A DNA stretch of 64,000 bases from Thermomonas paludicola (GTDB lineage: Bacteria > Pseudomonadota > Gammaproteobacteria > Xanthomonadales > Xanthomonadaceae): NCBI RefSeq assembly GCF_024498955.1, contig NZ_CP093311.1:2542001-2606000 (forward strand), written 5' to 3'. Each line of letters begins with the position of its first letter. The first letter of the stretch is position 1. Below are positions 8,697-17,087 of this stretch, piece by piece. Below the pieces are notes generated by a model. It worked only from the letters and a program-made list of their open reading frames with translations. It had not been told where the DNA came from and ran no database searches. A program made the translations under genes and the position numbers.

Positions 8697-8757
8697 ATTA
8701 TCTGATCATGCTTTCAATTTCACCCTGTATATCAATAAGTTGTGAGGAAAATGCGCT

Positions 8758-8773
8758 TGGCACGCCGCGTGCA
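8758..8773 (+). promoter_or_regulatory. Sigma-54 promoter of glnA
   Basis: TGGCACGCCGCGTGCA differs from the sigma-54 consensus TGGCACGNNNNTTGCA at a single position (G for T). The -24 GG and -12 GC have the correct spacing. Transcription should begin near 8784, giving a leader of about 53 bases before the glnA ATG at 8837. Confidence 0.85.
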
Positions 8774-8836
8774 TTACTTGTTCCGCCAGTGGTCCACCCG
8801 CCATTTCCCTCTGTTGTCCAGACTCCCGGAGCCCGC

Positions 8837-10246
8837 ATGTCCCTCGAACACGTCGAAAAACTCATCCAGGATCACAAGATCGAATTCGTCGATCTGCGCT
8901 TCGCCGACCTGCGCGGCGTGCAGCATCACGTGACCTTCCCCAAGTCGATCGTCGATGCCAGCCTGTTCGAGGACGGCAAGATGTTCGATGGCAGCTCGAT
9001 CAGCGGCTGGCGCGGTATCCAGAACTCGGACATGGTGCTGCTACCCGACCCGAGCACCGCGTTCGTGGATCCGTTCACCGCCGACCCGACCCTGGTGCTG
9101 ACCTGCGACATCCTCGACCCCACCACCATGCAGGCCTACTCGCGCGATCCACGCGGCGTGGCCAAGCGCGCCGAGGCCTACCTGAAGGCCACCGGCATCG
9201 CCGACCAGGCGTTCTTCGGCCCGGAACCGGAATTCTTCATTTTCGATTCGGTGCGCTTCGGCAACGAGATGGGGCACACGTTCTTCCACATCGATTCCGA
9301 AGAAGCGCACTGGAACTCCAGCCGCGAGTACGCCGGCGGCAACAGCGGCTATCGGCCGATGGTGAAAGGCGGCTACTTCCCGGTGGCACCGCTGGACTCG
9401 CTGCACGACCTGCGCGCCGAGATGTGCAAGACGCTGGAAAAGATCGGCATCGAGGTGGAAGTGCATCATCATGAAGTGGCCAACGCCGGCCAGTGCGAGA
9501 TCGGCACCCGCTTCAATTCGCTGACCCGCAAGGGCGATGAACTGATGTCGATGAAATACGTCATCAAGAACGTCGCCCATCGCAACGGCAAGACCGTGAC
9601 CTTCATGCCCAAGCCCATCGTCGGCGACAACGGCAGCGGCATGCACGTGCACATGTCGTTGGCCAAGGGCGGCGTCAACCTGTTCTCCGGCGACGGCTAC
9701 GGCGGCCTGTCGCAGATGGCGCTGTGGTACATCGGCGGCATCTTCAAGCATGCGCGCGCGATCAACGCCTTCGCCAACTCCACCACCAACAGCTACAAGC
9801 GGCTGGTGCCGGGTTACGAAGCCCCGGTGATGCTGGCCTACTCGGCCTCCAACCGCTCCGCGTCCTGCCGCATTCCCTACGTGGCCAACCCGAAGGCGCG
9901 GCGCGTGGAAATCCGCTTCCCCGACCCGATGAACAGCGGTTACCTGATCTTCGCCGCGCTGATGATGGCGGGCCTGGACGGCATCAAGAACCAGATCGAC
10001 CCGGGCGCGCCCTCCGACAAGGATCTGTACGACCTGCCGCCGGAAGAAGAGAAGGGCATCCCCACCGTTTGCCACTCGCTGGACCAGGCGCTGGACGCGC
10101 TGGATGCCGACCGCGATTTCCTCAAGGCCGGTGGCGTGTTCACCGACGATTTCATTGACGCCTACATCGGCCTGAAGATGAAGGAAGTGACCGCGTTCCG
10201 TGGCGCCACCCATCCGCTGGAATACCAGATGTACTACACGATCTGA
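8837..10246 (+). CDS. glnA: Glutamine synthetase type I
   Basis: The product has 469 residues, the usual length for dodecameric GSI-beta. Visible motifs are the N-terminal [17 protein letters not shown] and [11 protein letters not shown] (the latch/active-site Asp loop). Also present are the metal-binding [12 protein letters not shown], the ATP-site [10 protein letters not shown] and the glutamate-binding [13 protein letters not shown]. The adenylylation segment [12 protein letters not shown] has its Tyr, so activity should be controlled by GlnE adenylylation. The enzyme makes glutamine from glutamate, ammonia and ATP in the cytoplasm. The start at 8837 has GGAG five bases upstream. A longer in-frame ORF would overlap the sigma-54 promoter and is rejected. 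Transcription is probably driven by NtrC and sigma-54. Confidence 0.98.
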   Translation: MSLEHVEKLIQDHKIEFVDLRFADLRGVQHHVTFPKSIVDASLFEDGKMFDGSSISGWRGIQNSDMVLLPDPSTAFVDPFTADPTLVLTCDILDPTTMQAYSRDPRGVAKRAEAYLKATGIADQAFFGPEPEFFIFDSVRFGNEMGHTFFHIDSEEAHWNSSREYAGGNSGYRPMVKGGYFPVAPLDSLHDLRAEMCKTLEKIGIEVEVHHHEVANAGQCEIGTRFNSLTRKGDELMSMKYVIKNVAHRNGKTVTFMPKPIVGDNGSGMHVHMSLAKGGVNLFSGDGYGGLSQMALWYIGGIFKHARAINAFANSTTNSYKRLVPGYEAPVMLAYSASNRSASCRIPYVANPKARRVEIRFPDPMNSGYLIFAALMMAGLDGIKNQIDPGAPSDKDLYDLPPEEEKGIPTVCHSLDQALDALDADRDFLKAGGVFTDDFIDAYIGLKMKEVTAFRGATHPLEYQMYYTI

Positions 10247-10251
10247 TCGAC

Positions 10252-10286
10252 GCCGGCGCCGGGCAGCCATCACGCCCGGCGCCGGC
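10252..10286 (+). terminator. Strong GC hairpin after glnA
   Basis: A perfect 13-bp stem, GCCGGCGCCGGGC / GCCCGGCGCCGGC, closes over a 9-base loop starting six bases after the glnA stop. It has no T-tract. It probably terminates or attenuates transcription, or stabilises the glnA 3' end, and so sets the glnA-to-amtB ratio. Confidence 0.7.
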
Positions 10287-10469
10287 CCGGATCACGCAAG
10301 CCGATGCGCCTGCGCGTCGGCGCGAAGCCACTGATCCCCGCTTCGCTTCCTCCCCGGCAGGGACCAGTCAGGCCGGGAGCGCGCATCGACGGGTGCGCGT
10401 CTCCCGCCCTGTTGCCGACGAAGAGGCGGGGCGGGCGCAATACGCGAACTGACCGGGGAGGGCCGCCAC

Positions 10470-11828
10470 ATGCAAGGGCCTTGTGTCATGTCGTACTCGA
10501 ACCAGTGCAGCCGCCTGCGGCGACGCACGCCTCTGCTGCTCGCCGCGCTCGCGCTGCTTCCGGCACACGCGGGAGCGGCCGTTCCAGCAGTGGCTGAAAA
10601 GGGCGATACCGCGTGGATGCTGACCTCCACCCTGCTGGTCCTGTTGATGGCGGTCCCCGGCCTGGCCATGTTCTATGGCGGCATGGTGCGCGCCAAGAAC
10701 ACGCTGTCGGTCATGGTCCAGGTGGCGATGGTGTTTTCGCTGCTGGTCCTGCTTTGGATCGCCTACGGCTACAGTGTCGCGTTCTCCGCCGGCAGCCCGT
10801 GGATCGGCGGCACGGACCGGCTGCTGCTGCGCGGCATCGGCGTTGATTCACTGGCCGCCACGCCCACCCCGGGCATCGGGGTTCCGGAATACCTCTTCAT
10901 CGCATTCCAGGCCACCTTCGCCGGTATTACCGGGGCACTGGTGGTGGGCGCCTGGGTGGAACGCGCCAAACTGTCCGCGGTGCTGCTCTTCATCGTGATC
11001 TGGTTCAGCCTCGGCTACCTGCCGCTGGCACACATGGTGTGGGCCAGCGATGGCTTTCTCTTCAAGCTCGGCGCCCTCGACTTCGCCGGCGGCACGGTGG
11101 TGCACATCAATGCCGGGGTGGCCGGGCTGGTGGGCGCCTGGTGCGTGGGCAAGCGCTTGGGCTATGGCCAGACCGCGATCGCACCGCACAACCTGGCCAT
11201 GACCTTCGCCGGCGCCGCGCTGCTGTGGGCGGGGTGGTTCGGGTTCAACGCCGGCTCCGCACTGGAGGCCAACGCCAGCGCCGCGCTCGCCTTCCTCAAC
11301 ACCCTGCTGGCACCTGCGGCCGCGGTGCTTGGCTGGACGTTGACCGAGAAGCGGATGCGCGGCAAGGCCTCGGCACTGGGCGTGGCCTCGGGCATGGTGG
11401 CCGGACTCGTGGCAATCACCCCCGCCTGCGGCACGGTCGGCCCGGCCGGCGCCATCGTCATGGGTCTGGTGACAGGTGCCGCCTGCGTGTGGGGGGTGAA
11501 CGGCCTGAAGCGGTGCCTGCGCGCCGATGACAGCCTGGACGTGTTCGGCGTGCATGGGCTCGGCGGCATCCTGGGCGCCCTGCTGACCGGCGTGTTTTCG
11601 GCAGACTCCATGGGTGGCACGAAGTCGGTTGCCGCGGGTTACAGCATCGTCGCGCAGCTGGGCGTGCAGGCATTGGGGGTGGCCATCACGCTGGCCTGGA
11701 TCGGGTTGGTGTCATTGCTTGCCTGCACGATCAGCGCGCGCGCATGCGGTGGCCTGCGGGTCGATGAGGATGCCGAGCGCGAGGGCCTGGACATCGCCGA
11801 ACACGGCGAAACCGCCTACCAGAGCTGA
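10470..11828 (+). CDS. amtB: Ammonium transporter AmtB
   Basis: The product has 452 residues. It carries a cleavable signal (RRRTPLLLAALALLPAHAGA) followed by about eleven membrane segments, as in proteobacterial AmtB. Signature stretches include GLAMFYGGMVRAKN and DFAGGTVVHINAGVAGLVG, which holds the first pore histidine. FGVHGLGGILGALLTG holds the second His of the twin-His pair. AmtB conducts ammonium across the inner membrane and is normally gated by the PII protein GlnK. No glnK gene precedes it here, which is unusual because glnK-amtB is the common pair. The start at 10470 has GGGGAGGG seven bases upstream. An alternative ATG is at 10488. Confidence 0.96.
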   Translation: MQGPCVMSYSNQCSRLRRRTPLLLAALALLPAHAGAAVPAVAEKGDTAWMLTSTLLVLLMAVPGLAMFYGGMVRAKNTLSVMVQVAMVFSLLVLLWIAYGYSVAFSAGSPWIGGTDRLLLRGIGVDSLAATPTPGIGVPEYLFIAFQATFAGITGALVVGAWVERAKLSAVLLFIVIWFSLGYLPLAHMVWASDGFLFKLGALDFAGGTVVHINAGVAGLVGAWCVGKRLGYGQTAIAPHNLAMTFAGAALLWAGWFGFNAGSALEANASAALAFLNTLLAPAAAVLGWTLTEKRMRGKASALGVASGMVAGLVAITPACGTVGPAGAIVMGLVTGAACVWGVNGLKRCLRADDSLDVFGVHGLGGILGALLTGVFSADSMGGTKSVAAGYSIVAQLGVQALGVAITLAWIGLVSLLACTISARACGGLRVDEDAEREGLDIAEHGETAYQS

Positions 11829-11836
11829 GCACCAGA

Positions 11837-13741
11837 TCAGCTGGCGGCAACCTGACGGGTTTGCACGAACTGCATGAAGGTCGCCATCGGCAGCGCCGGC
11901 GACCAGTGGAAGCCCTGCCCGAACTCGCAGCCGAAACGCTTCAACTGCTCCAACGTGTGGCCGTCTTCCACGCCCTCGGCCACCGTCTGCAAACCGAGGC
12001 AGCGCGCCATTTCGATGATGGCGCGCACCAGCCCTTCGTCCTGTGCGTTGACACACATCTGGCGCACGAACGACTGGTCGATCTTCAGCCGATGCACGGC
12101 AAAGCGGCGCAGGTAACCCAGGTTGGAATAACCGGTGCCGAAGTCATCGATGGCAATCCGCACGCCGTGTGCGCTCAACCGCCCCAGGGTGTCGCCGAGG
12201 TTGCGCGCGTCGGCCACCAGCAGCGATTCGGTCAGCTCCAGCTCCAGCGCCTCCGCCGGCAGGCCGCAGGCCGCCAACGCCCGCATGACTTCGCGCTCGA
12301 TGTCGTCGCGCCGGAACTGCAACGGCGACACGTTCACGGCCACGCTCAGCTCGCCCAGCCCCTGGCTGCGCCACGCCTGCGCGTCCTGACAGGCCTGCCG
12401 CAGCACCCAAGCACCCACTTCGTTGATCAACCCGCTGCGCTCGGCGATCGGAATGAACTTGGCCGGAGGGATGAACCCCAATTCCGGATGCTTCCAGCGC
12501 AACAGCGCCTCGGCACCGAGGATGCGGCCGCTGCGCAGGTCGAACTGCGGCTGGTAATGCAACTGCAGTTCGCCATCGATCAACGCCGCGCGCAGGCCGG
12601 CGGCGATGTGCAGATGCTCGACGACGCTTTCGTTCATGCTGCCGTCGAAGAAACAGAACGTGTTGCGGCCGGAATCCTTGGCCTGGTACATGGCCATGTC
12701 CGCGTTCTTCAGCAGGACATCCGATTGCATGCCGTCGCGCGGGGAAACCGCGATGCCCAGCGATGCCGTCACCAGCACCTCGATGCCGTCCAGTCCGAAC
12801 GCCTGCCCCAGCAGATGCGTGACCTTGGCGACCACGGCGACGATGGCATCCTCGTCCTGCAGCTCGCCCAGCAGGATCAGGAACTCGTCGCCCGATACCC
12901 GCGCAACCGTGTCCGAATCGCGCACGCAGCTGCGCAGCGCATCGGCCACCTGGCACAGCAAGGTATCCCCGGCGCCATGGCCCAGCGAATCGTTGATGGT
13001 CTTGAAGTTGTCCAGGTCGAGGAACATCACCGCGACCATGCAGCCGCTGCGCCGCGACTGCTTGAGCATGTATTCCAGCCGATCGCGCGCCAACGCGCGA
13101 TTGGGCAGGCCGGTCAGGCTGTCGCGCTGGGCGAGGATTTCGATCTGCTCATACGACGCCTGCAACGCGATCTTTTCCGACTCCAGCTGCGCCATCGTGC
13201 CGCTGAGATCGCTGAGCAGCAGCCAGATGAAGAAACCGGTCACCGCCACGATCATGCAGATGATGAACACGCGCATGTTGCCTGACCCCACCGGCACGCT
13301 GGGCATCCCGCCGCCCAACTCGATGGCAAACAGTCCCAGCAACAACAGCAGCATCAGCGCGAGCAGGGTCAGGAACAGGCGCCGGCTGCCGAACATGCCG
13401 GCAAACACCAGCAAGGCCGGAAACGCCATCGGCGCTTCGTCATACAGCCCTTGCCCGGTGATGGCCAGCGCGCCCAGTGCGGCCATCATCGTCCATACCA
13501 TCAGCACGCTGGCGCGGACGGGCTGACCGCGCTCATTCCACCACGCCGCAGCCAGCAACAAGCCGGCGGTCACCAGCTCGAAACCTGCGCCGAGATAATT
13601 CAGGCGCACCAGATTCAGCAGGCCCACCAGGCAAAACGACGCCACCAGTACCCAAAGAATCTGCCGCATTCGGCGCTGCTGCAGCGTCAGCAACATGACC
13701 GGGCGCCCGGAATCTGCAGATTGGAGTAAGGGTCGCCGCAT
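11837..13741 (-). CDS. Membrane GGDEF-EAL cyclic-di-GMP protein
   Basis: The product has 634 residues. The N-terminal third has about six hydrophobic segments (for example ILWVLVASFCLVGLLNLV and FLTLLALMLLLLLGLFAIEL), an integral-membrane sensor of no recognised family. A GGDEF domain follows (RDSLTGLPNRALARDRL) with active loop VARVSGDEFLILL. This is the SGDEF variant, preceded by RDSD as a candidate I-site. The EAL domain has ILGAEALLRWKHP, ELTESLL, IDDFGTGYSNLGYLRR, KIDQSFV and TVAEGVED, so the phosphodiesterase residues look intact. The protein probably turns c-di-GMP over, with the EAL half the more confident activity. The start is uncertain, with ATGs at 13741 and 13696 and neither preceded by a clear ribosome-binding site. 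It is divergent from the TonB-dependent receptor. Confidence 0.88.
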   Translation of the reverse strand: MRRPLLQSADSGRPVMLLTLQQRRMRQILWVLVASFCLVGLLNLVRLNYLGAGFELVTAGLLLAAAWWNERGQPVRASVLMVWTMMAALGALAITGQGLYDEAPMAFPALLVFAGMFGSRRLFLTLLALMLLLLLGLFAIELGGGMPSVPVGSGNMRVFIICMIVAVTGFFIWLLLSDLSGTMAQLESEKIALQASYEQIEILAQRDSLTGLPNRALARDRLEYMLKQSRRSGCMVAVMFLDLDNFKTINDSLGHGAGDTLLCQVADALRSCVRDSDTVARVSGDEFLILLGELQDEDAIVAVVAKVTHLLGQAFGLDGIEVLVTASLGIAVSPRDGMQSDVLLKNADMAMYQAKDSGRNTFCFFDGSMNESVVEHLHIAAGLRAALIDGELQLHYQPQFDLRSGRILGAEALLRWKHPELGFIPPAKFIPIAERSGLINEVGAWVLRQACQDAQAWRSQGLGELSVAVNVSPLQFRRDDIEREVMRALAACGLPAEALELELTESLLVADARNLGDTLGRLSAHGVRIAIDDFGTGYSNLGYLRRFAVHRLKIDQSFVRQMCVNAQDEGLVRAIIEMARCLGLQTVAEGVEDGHTLEQLKRFGCEFGQGFHWSPALPMATFMQFVQTRQVAAS

Positions 13742-13983
13742 GATCGGTGGGCCAGGTTCGCCGACAACGATCTCCGAGGCTATCAGCTTGCCCGCTGTGG
13801 CGCACGGAGACCCCCGGACAGGCACGGCTGCGCCACGATTGTTTCGTCGGAAATCCGCATGGTCAGGGCGTATTCGCGTCTAGCTGCCACGCGAAGCCAG
13901 ACACGACCATCACAAAGGGAATGCCCGGCCAATGAATGGCTGTGGGCGCTTCCGCCATACCAAACAAACCAGGGGAACCACCG

Positions 13984-16809
13984 ATGTCGATGAAATCCGT
14001 TTGCCTGCCGGCCCCGCTGGCACTGGCGATCTGCCTTGCGCTGCATCCCGCACCCGTCTCCGCACAACAGCAGGACGCCGGCACGGCCAGCGCCACCACC
14101 GACCAGCAGGTCGACGCCAAAACCCTGGAGAAGGTGGAAGTCACCGGTTCGCGCATCAAGCGCACCGAGGTCGAAACCGTGGATCCCATCCAGGTGTACA
14201 CCGCGCAGGATCTGGCCAAGCAGGGCTACTCCACGCTGTACGACGCGCTGTCCAATCTCAGCGTGAACACCGGCGTGTTCGTCGGCGAAGAACAGACCAA
14301 CAACTTCAACGCCAACGCGCAGGCGCTGAACCTGCGCGGCTTCGGCCCCGGCTACACGCTGGTGCTGCTGAACGGCAAGCGCATGCCGATGCTGCCCAAG
14401 CCTGCCGGCAACATTTCCGGCAACGTCATCAACCTGGCCATGATCCCGGCCTCGGCCGTGCAGCGCGTGGAAGTGCTGACCAGCGGCGCGTCGGCGATCT
14501 ACGGCTCCGACGCGGTGGCCGGCGTGGTCAACGTGATCCTCAAGGACAACATCGACGAGACCACCTTCCGCTACCGCTACGGCAACACCGCCGACGGCGG
14601 CGGACGCTCCGACAACTTCACCCTGTCGTCCGGTTTTTCGCATGGCGACACGCATCTCAGCTACGGACTGGAATGGGACCGGCGCCGGCCGATCCGCGGC
14701 GACCAGCGCGACTGGTTCGCAGACCCGTCGAAATCGCCCGATCCCGACTACCGCGCACTCGACCAGGTGATGTCGTTCTGGGACCGCGGCGCGCCGGGCG
14801 GCTGGGGCCTGCTGGACGTCGGCAACCGTTGCGCCACGCTGGGCTATGAAGCTGTTCGCCCGGGCTGGGCCGGTCCCGGCAGCGAAAAGTATTGCGGCGA
14901 CAACGTGTTCGGCACCTACACCGTGCGCAACGGGCGCGAGCGCATCTTCGGCTTCGCCGATCTCAGCCACCGCTTCGGCGAGCACGAGTTCCACGCCAAC
15001 CTGATGTCCGCACGCTCCACGGCCGACGCCGGCCTGTACCGCTACAGCTACGGCGTGGACTACGACGTGATGGAGGACGCCAACGACCTGAATTCCACCT
15101 ACTACGGCTCGCGCCAGATCTGGCGCTCGTTCCGCGATTTCGAAACGCCCACCAGCAACCAGCACTTCAGCGAGACCAGTCATATCTTCAGCGCTGGCCT
15201 GAGTGGCCCGCTGGGGAAGTTCGACTACAACCTCGGCTACACCTACGGCCTCTATCGCTACAAGGACAGCGTCCAGCGCTTCGACGACCAAGCGATGATG
15301 TCGCTGCTGTTCGGCACCAAGGGGGTGGATTGGGCGCAGCCGTGGGCACCCGATCGCTGGCTGACCGTCAGCCGCGACTCGCTTGACGCGAACATGCTGC
15401 CAACCGGGCTGGACTATTTCGGCGTACTGACGCCGGGCATGTTCGCCAGCGCAGTGCGCACCTCGGTGGGCGACGGCCGCTCCACCTCGCAGACGCTGAG
15501 TGCCGACATCAGCGGCGACCTGCTGCAGCTGCCGGCGGGCCCGCTGGCATTCGCGGCCGTGGTGGAAGCCAGCCGCGATTCGTATCGCTTCCTCACCGAT
15601 CAGGCCACCGTCGATGGTGACATCTACGGCTGGAGCGGCATCCGCGGCCATGGCAAGCGCAACCGCTACGCAGCGGGCGGTGAACTCGCGGTGCCTCTGA
15701 CCAAGCAAGAGTCGGCGATCGGCCAGCTGGACGCGAAAATCGCCGTGCGCTATGACTACTACGATGACGCCTCCGACGTGGGCGGCGCGGGCACCTACCA
15801 GGTCGGACTGTCGTGGAGGCCGATTGACTCGCTGATGTTCCGCGCCTCGCGCGCCACCTCGTTCCGCGCGCCGGACATGCACGTGATGTTTGCCGAGCGC
15901 AGCTCCTCCTACACCAGCGGCGTCGACTTCCTGACCTGCGTGCAGACCGAGCACCTCCAGCCCGGACAAAGCTGGCAAAGCTGCGGCACCAAGTACGGCA
16001 CCGGCTCGATCCGCCAGTATTCGGAAGGCGACCCGCACCTGCGCGAGGAAACCGGCTACACCGATTCGCTCGGCATGGTCGCGCAGCTCGGCACGCACCA
16101 CTCGTTCACCCTGGACGGCTTCCGCATCCATCTGGAAGACCAGGTCGGCATCATCGGCGCCTACACGGTCCTGCAATACGCCGCGGAGTGCCAGCTGGGC
16201 TTCAATGCCGCAGGCGACAGCATCGACATCCACTCACCCAAGTGCCAGGCGATGCTGGCGCGGGTCACGCGCGGCGGCCCGAAAAACGGCGTCAGCTCGG
16301 TCATCACCAGCCCGTTCAACACCGGCATGCACCAGCAGGACGGCTTCGATTTCACCTGGCTGAGCCAGTACAACGGCACGCCCTATGGCGATTTCAGTTT
16401 CCGCCTTGGCTACACCCACATCCTGAAGACGCTGGACCGCTACCTGCCGGAAGACGCGGTGGAGGACATCCGTGACGCGCAATGGAACAGCGAATTCCGC
16501 ACCCGCAGCTACGGCACGCTGAGCTGGACCATCGAGAAATTCAACGCCAACCTGCACATCAACCGCCTCGGCACCTCGCCCGAGCGCTGGGCCGACACCT
16601 ACAAGCGCCTGCCCGCGTGGACGACCGCCAACCTGTCGCTTGGCTGGCGCTTCAGCGACGCGCTCTGGGCCGGCCTCAGCGTGACCAACCTGCTCAACCG
16701 CAGGCCCGATCTGGTGGACTCCGAGAAGTGGTGGCCGTACGCCGACATCAGCAAGTACAACCCGACCGGTGCGGAGTATTTCCTGACGGTGGAATACAAA
16801 TTGAAGTAA
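13984..16809 (+). CDS. TonB-dependent outer-membrane receptor
   Basis: The product has 941 residues. A signal peptide (MSMKSVCLPAPLALAICLAL, cleaved after VSAQ) precedes the start of the plug domain, EKVEVTGSRIKRTEVETVDP, a form common in Xanthomonadaceae receptors. Within the plug, QALNLRGFGPGYTLVLLNGKR and GASAIYGSDAVAGVVNVILK are canonical. The remaining 700 or so residues form the 22-strand barrel, ending in GAEYFLTVEYKLK with an aromatic-rich outer-membrane C-terminus. The ligand is not visible from the sequence. Because it is convergent with the collagenase and beside a peptide and amino-acid degradation locus, peptide uptake is a reasonable inference, but unproven. AGGGGA lies seven bases upstream of the ATG. 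Confidence 0.92.
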   Translation: MSMKSVCLPAPLALAICLALHPAPVSAQQQDAGTASATTDQQVDAKTLEKVEVTGSRIKRTEVETVDPIQVYTAQDLAKQGYSTLYDALSNLSVNTGVFVGEEQTNNFNANAQALNLRGFGPGYTLVLLNGKRMPMLPKPAGNISGNVINLAMIPASAVQRVEVLTSGASAIYGSDAVAGVVNVILKDNIDETTFRYRYGNTADGGGRSDNFTLSSGFSHGDTHLSYGLEWDRRRPIRGDQRDWFADPSKSPDPDYRALDQVMSFWDRGAPGGWGLLDVGNRCATLGYEAVRPGWAGPGSEKYCGDNVFGTYTVRNGRERIFGFADLSHRFGEHEFHANLMSARSTADAGLYRYSYGVDYDVMEDANDLNSTYYGSRQIWRSFRDFETPTSNQHFSETSHIFSAGLSGPLGKFDYNLGYTYGLYRYKDSVQRFDDQAMMSLLFGTKGVDWAQPWAPDRWLTVSRDSLDANMLPTGLDYFGVLTPGMFASAVRTSVGDGRSTSQTLSADISGDLLQLPAGPLAFAAVVEASRDSYRFLTDQATVDGDIYGWSGIRGHGKRNRYAAGGELAVPLTKQESAIGQLDAKIAVRYDYYDDASDVGGAGTYQVGLSWRPIDSLMFRASRATSFRAPDMHVMFAERSSSYTSGVDFLTCVQTEHLQPGQSWQSCGTKYGTGSIRQYSEGDPHLREETGYTDSLGMVAQLGTHHSFTLDGFRIHLEDQVGIIGAYTVLQYAAECQLGFNAAGDSIDIHSPKCQAMLARVTRGGPKNGVSSVITSPFNTGMHQQDGFDFTWLSQYNGTPYGDFSFRLGYTHILKTLDRYLPEDAVEDIRDAQWNSEFRTRSYGTLSWTIEKFNANLHINRLGTSPERWADTYKRLPAWTTANLSLGWRFSDALWAGLSVTNLLNRRPDLVDSEKWWPYADISKYNPTGAEYFLTVEYKLK

Positions 16810-16902
16810 TGCAGCACCGGTGCGCCCGCCTGGCATCAAGCCCGTTCCAACATCACCCTCGCGCAACGATCAGGCCGATCGATCGTTGATCCGGAAACAA
16901 GA

Positions 16903-16937
16903 AAGGCTGGTCACGGCGTCATGCCGTGGCCAGCCTT
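16903..16937. terminator. Bidirectional hairpin between receptor and collagenase genes
   Basis: The stem AAGGCTGGTCACGGC / GCCGTGGCCAGCCTT has one wobble and a GTCAT loop. It is placed between two convergent genes and could end transcription from both sides. Confidence 0.7.
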
Positions 16938-17087
16938 CATGTATTGCAATCGATATTCTCTTCCGTGGTCGCGTGGCTCCACCGGCCACTTCGAACGCCA
17001 ACGGCCTGGCCCTGTTGCAGCCCTGACGCCATGGCTCCGGCCAACGAGCGCGCAGGGCCGTCAAGGCGACCCCGCGCACCCCACGCA

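Noticed and set aside
8690..8836. An N-terminal extension of glnA starting at 8690
   Set aside because: The extra 49 codons overlap the sigma-54 promoter and are not part of glutamine synthetase. GGAG five bases before 8837 marks the true start.
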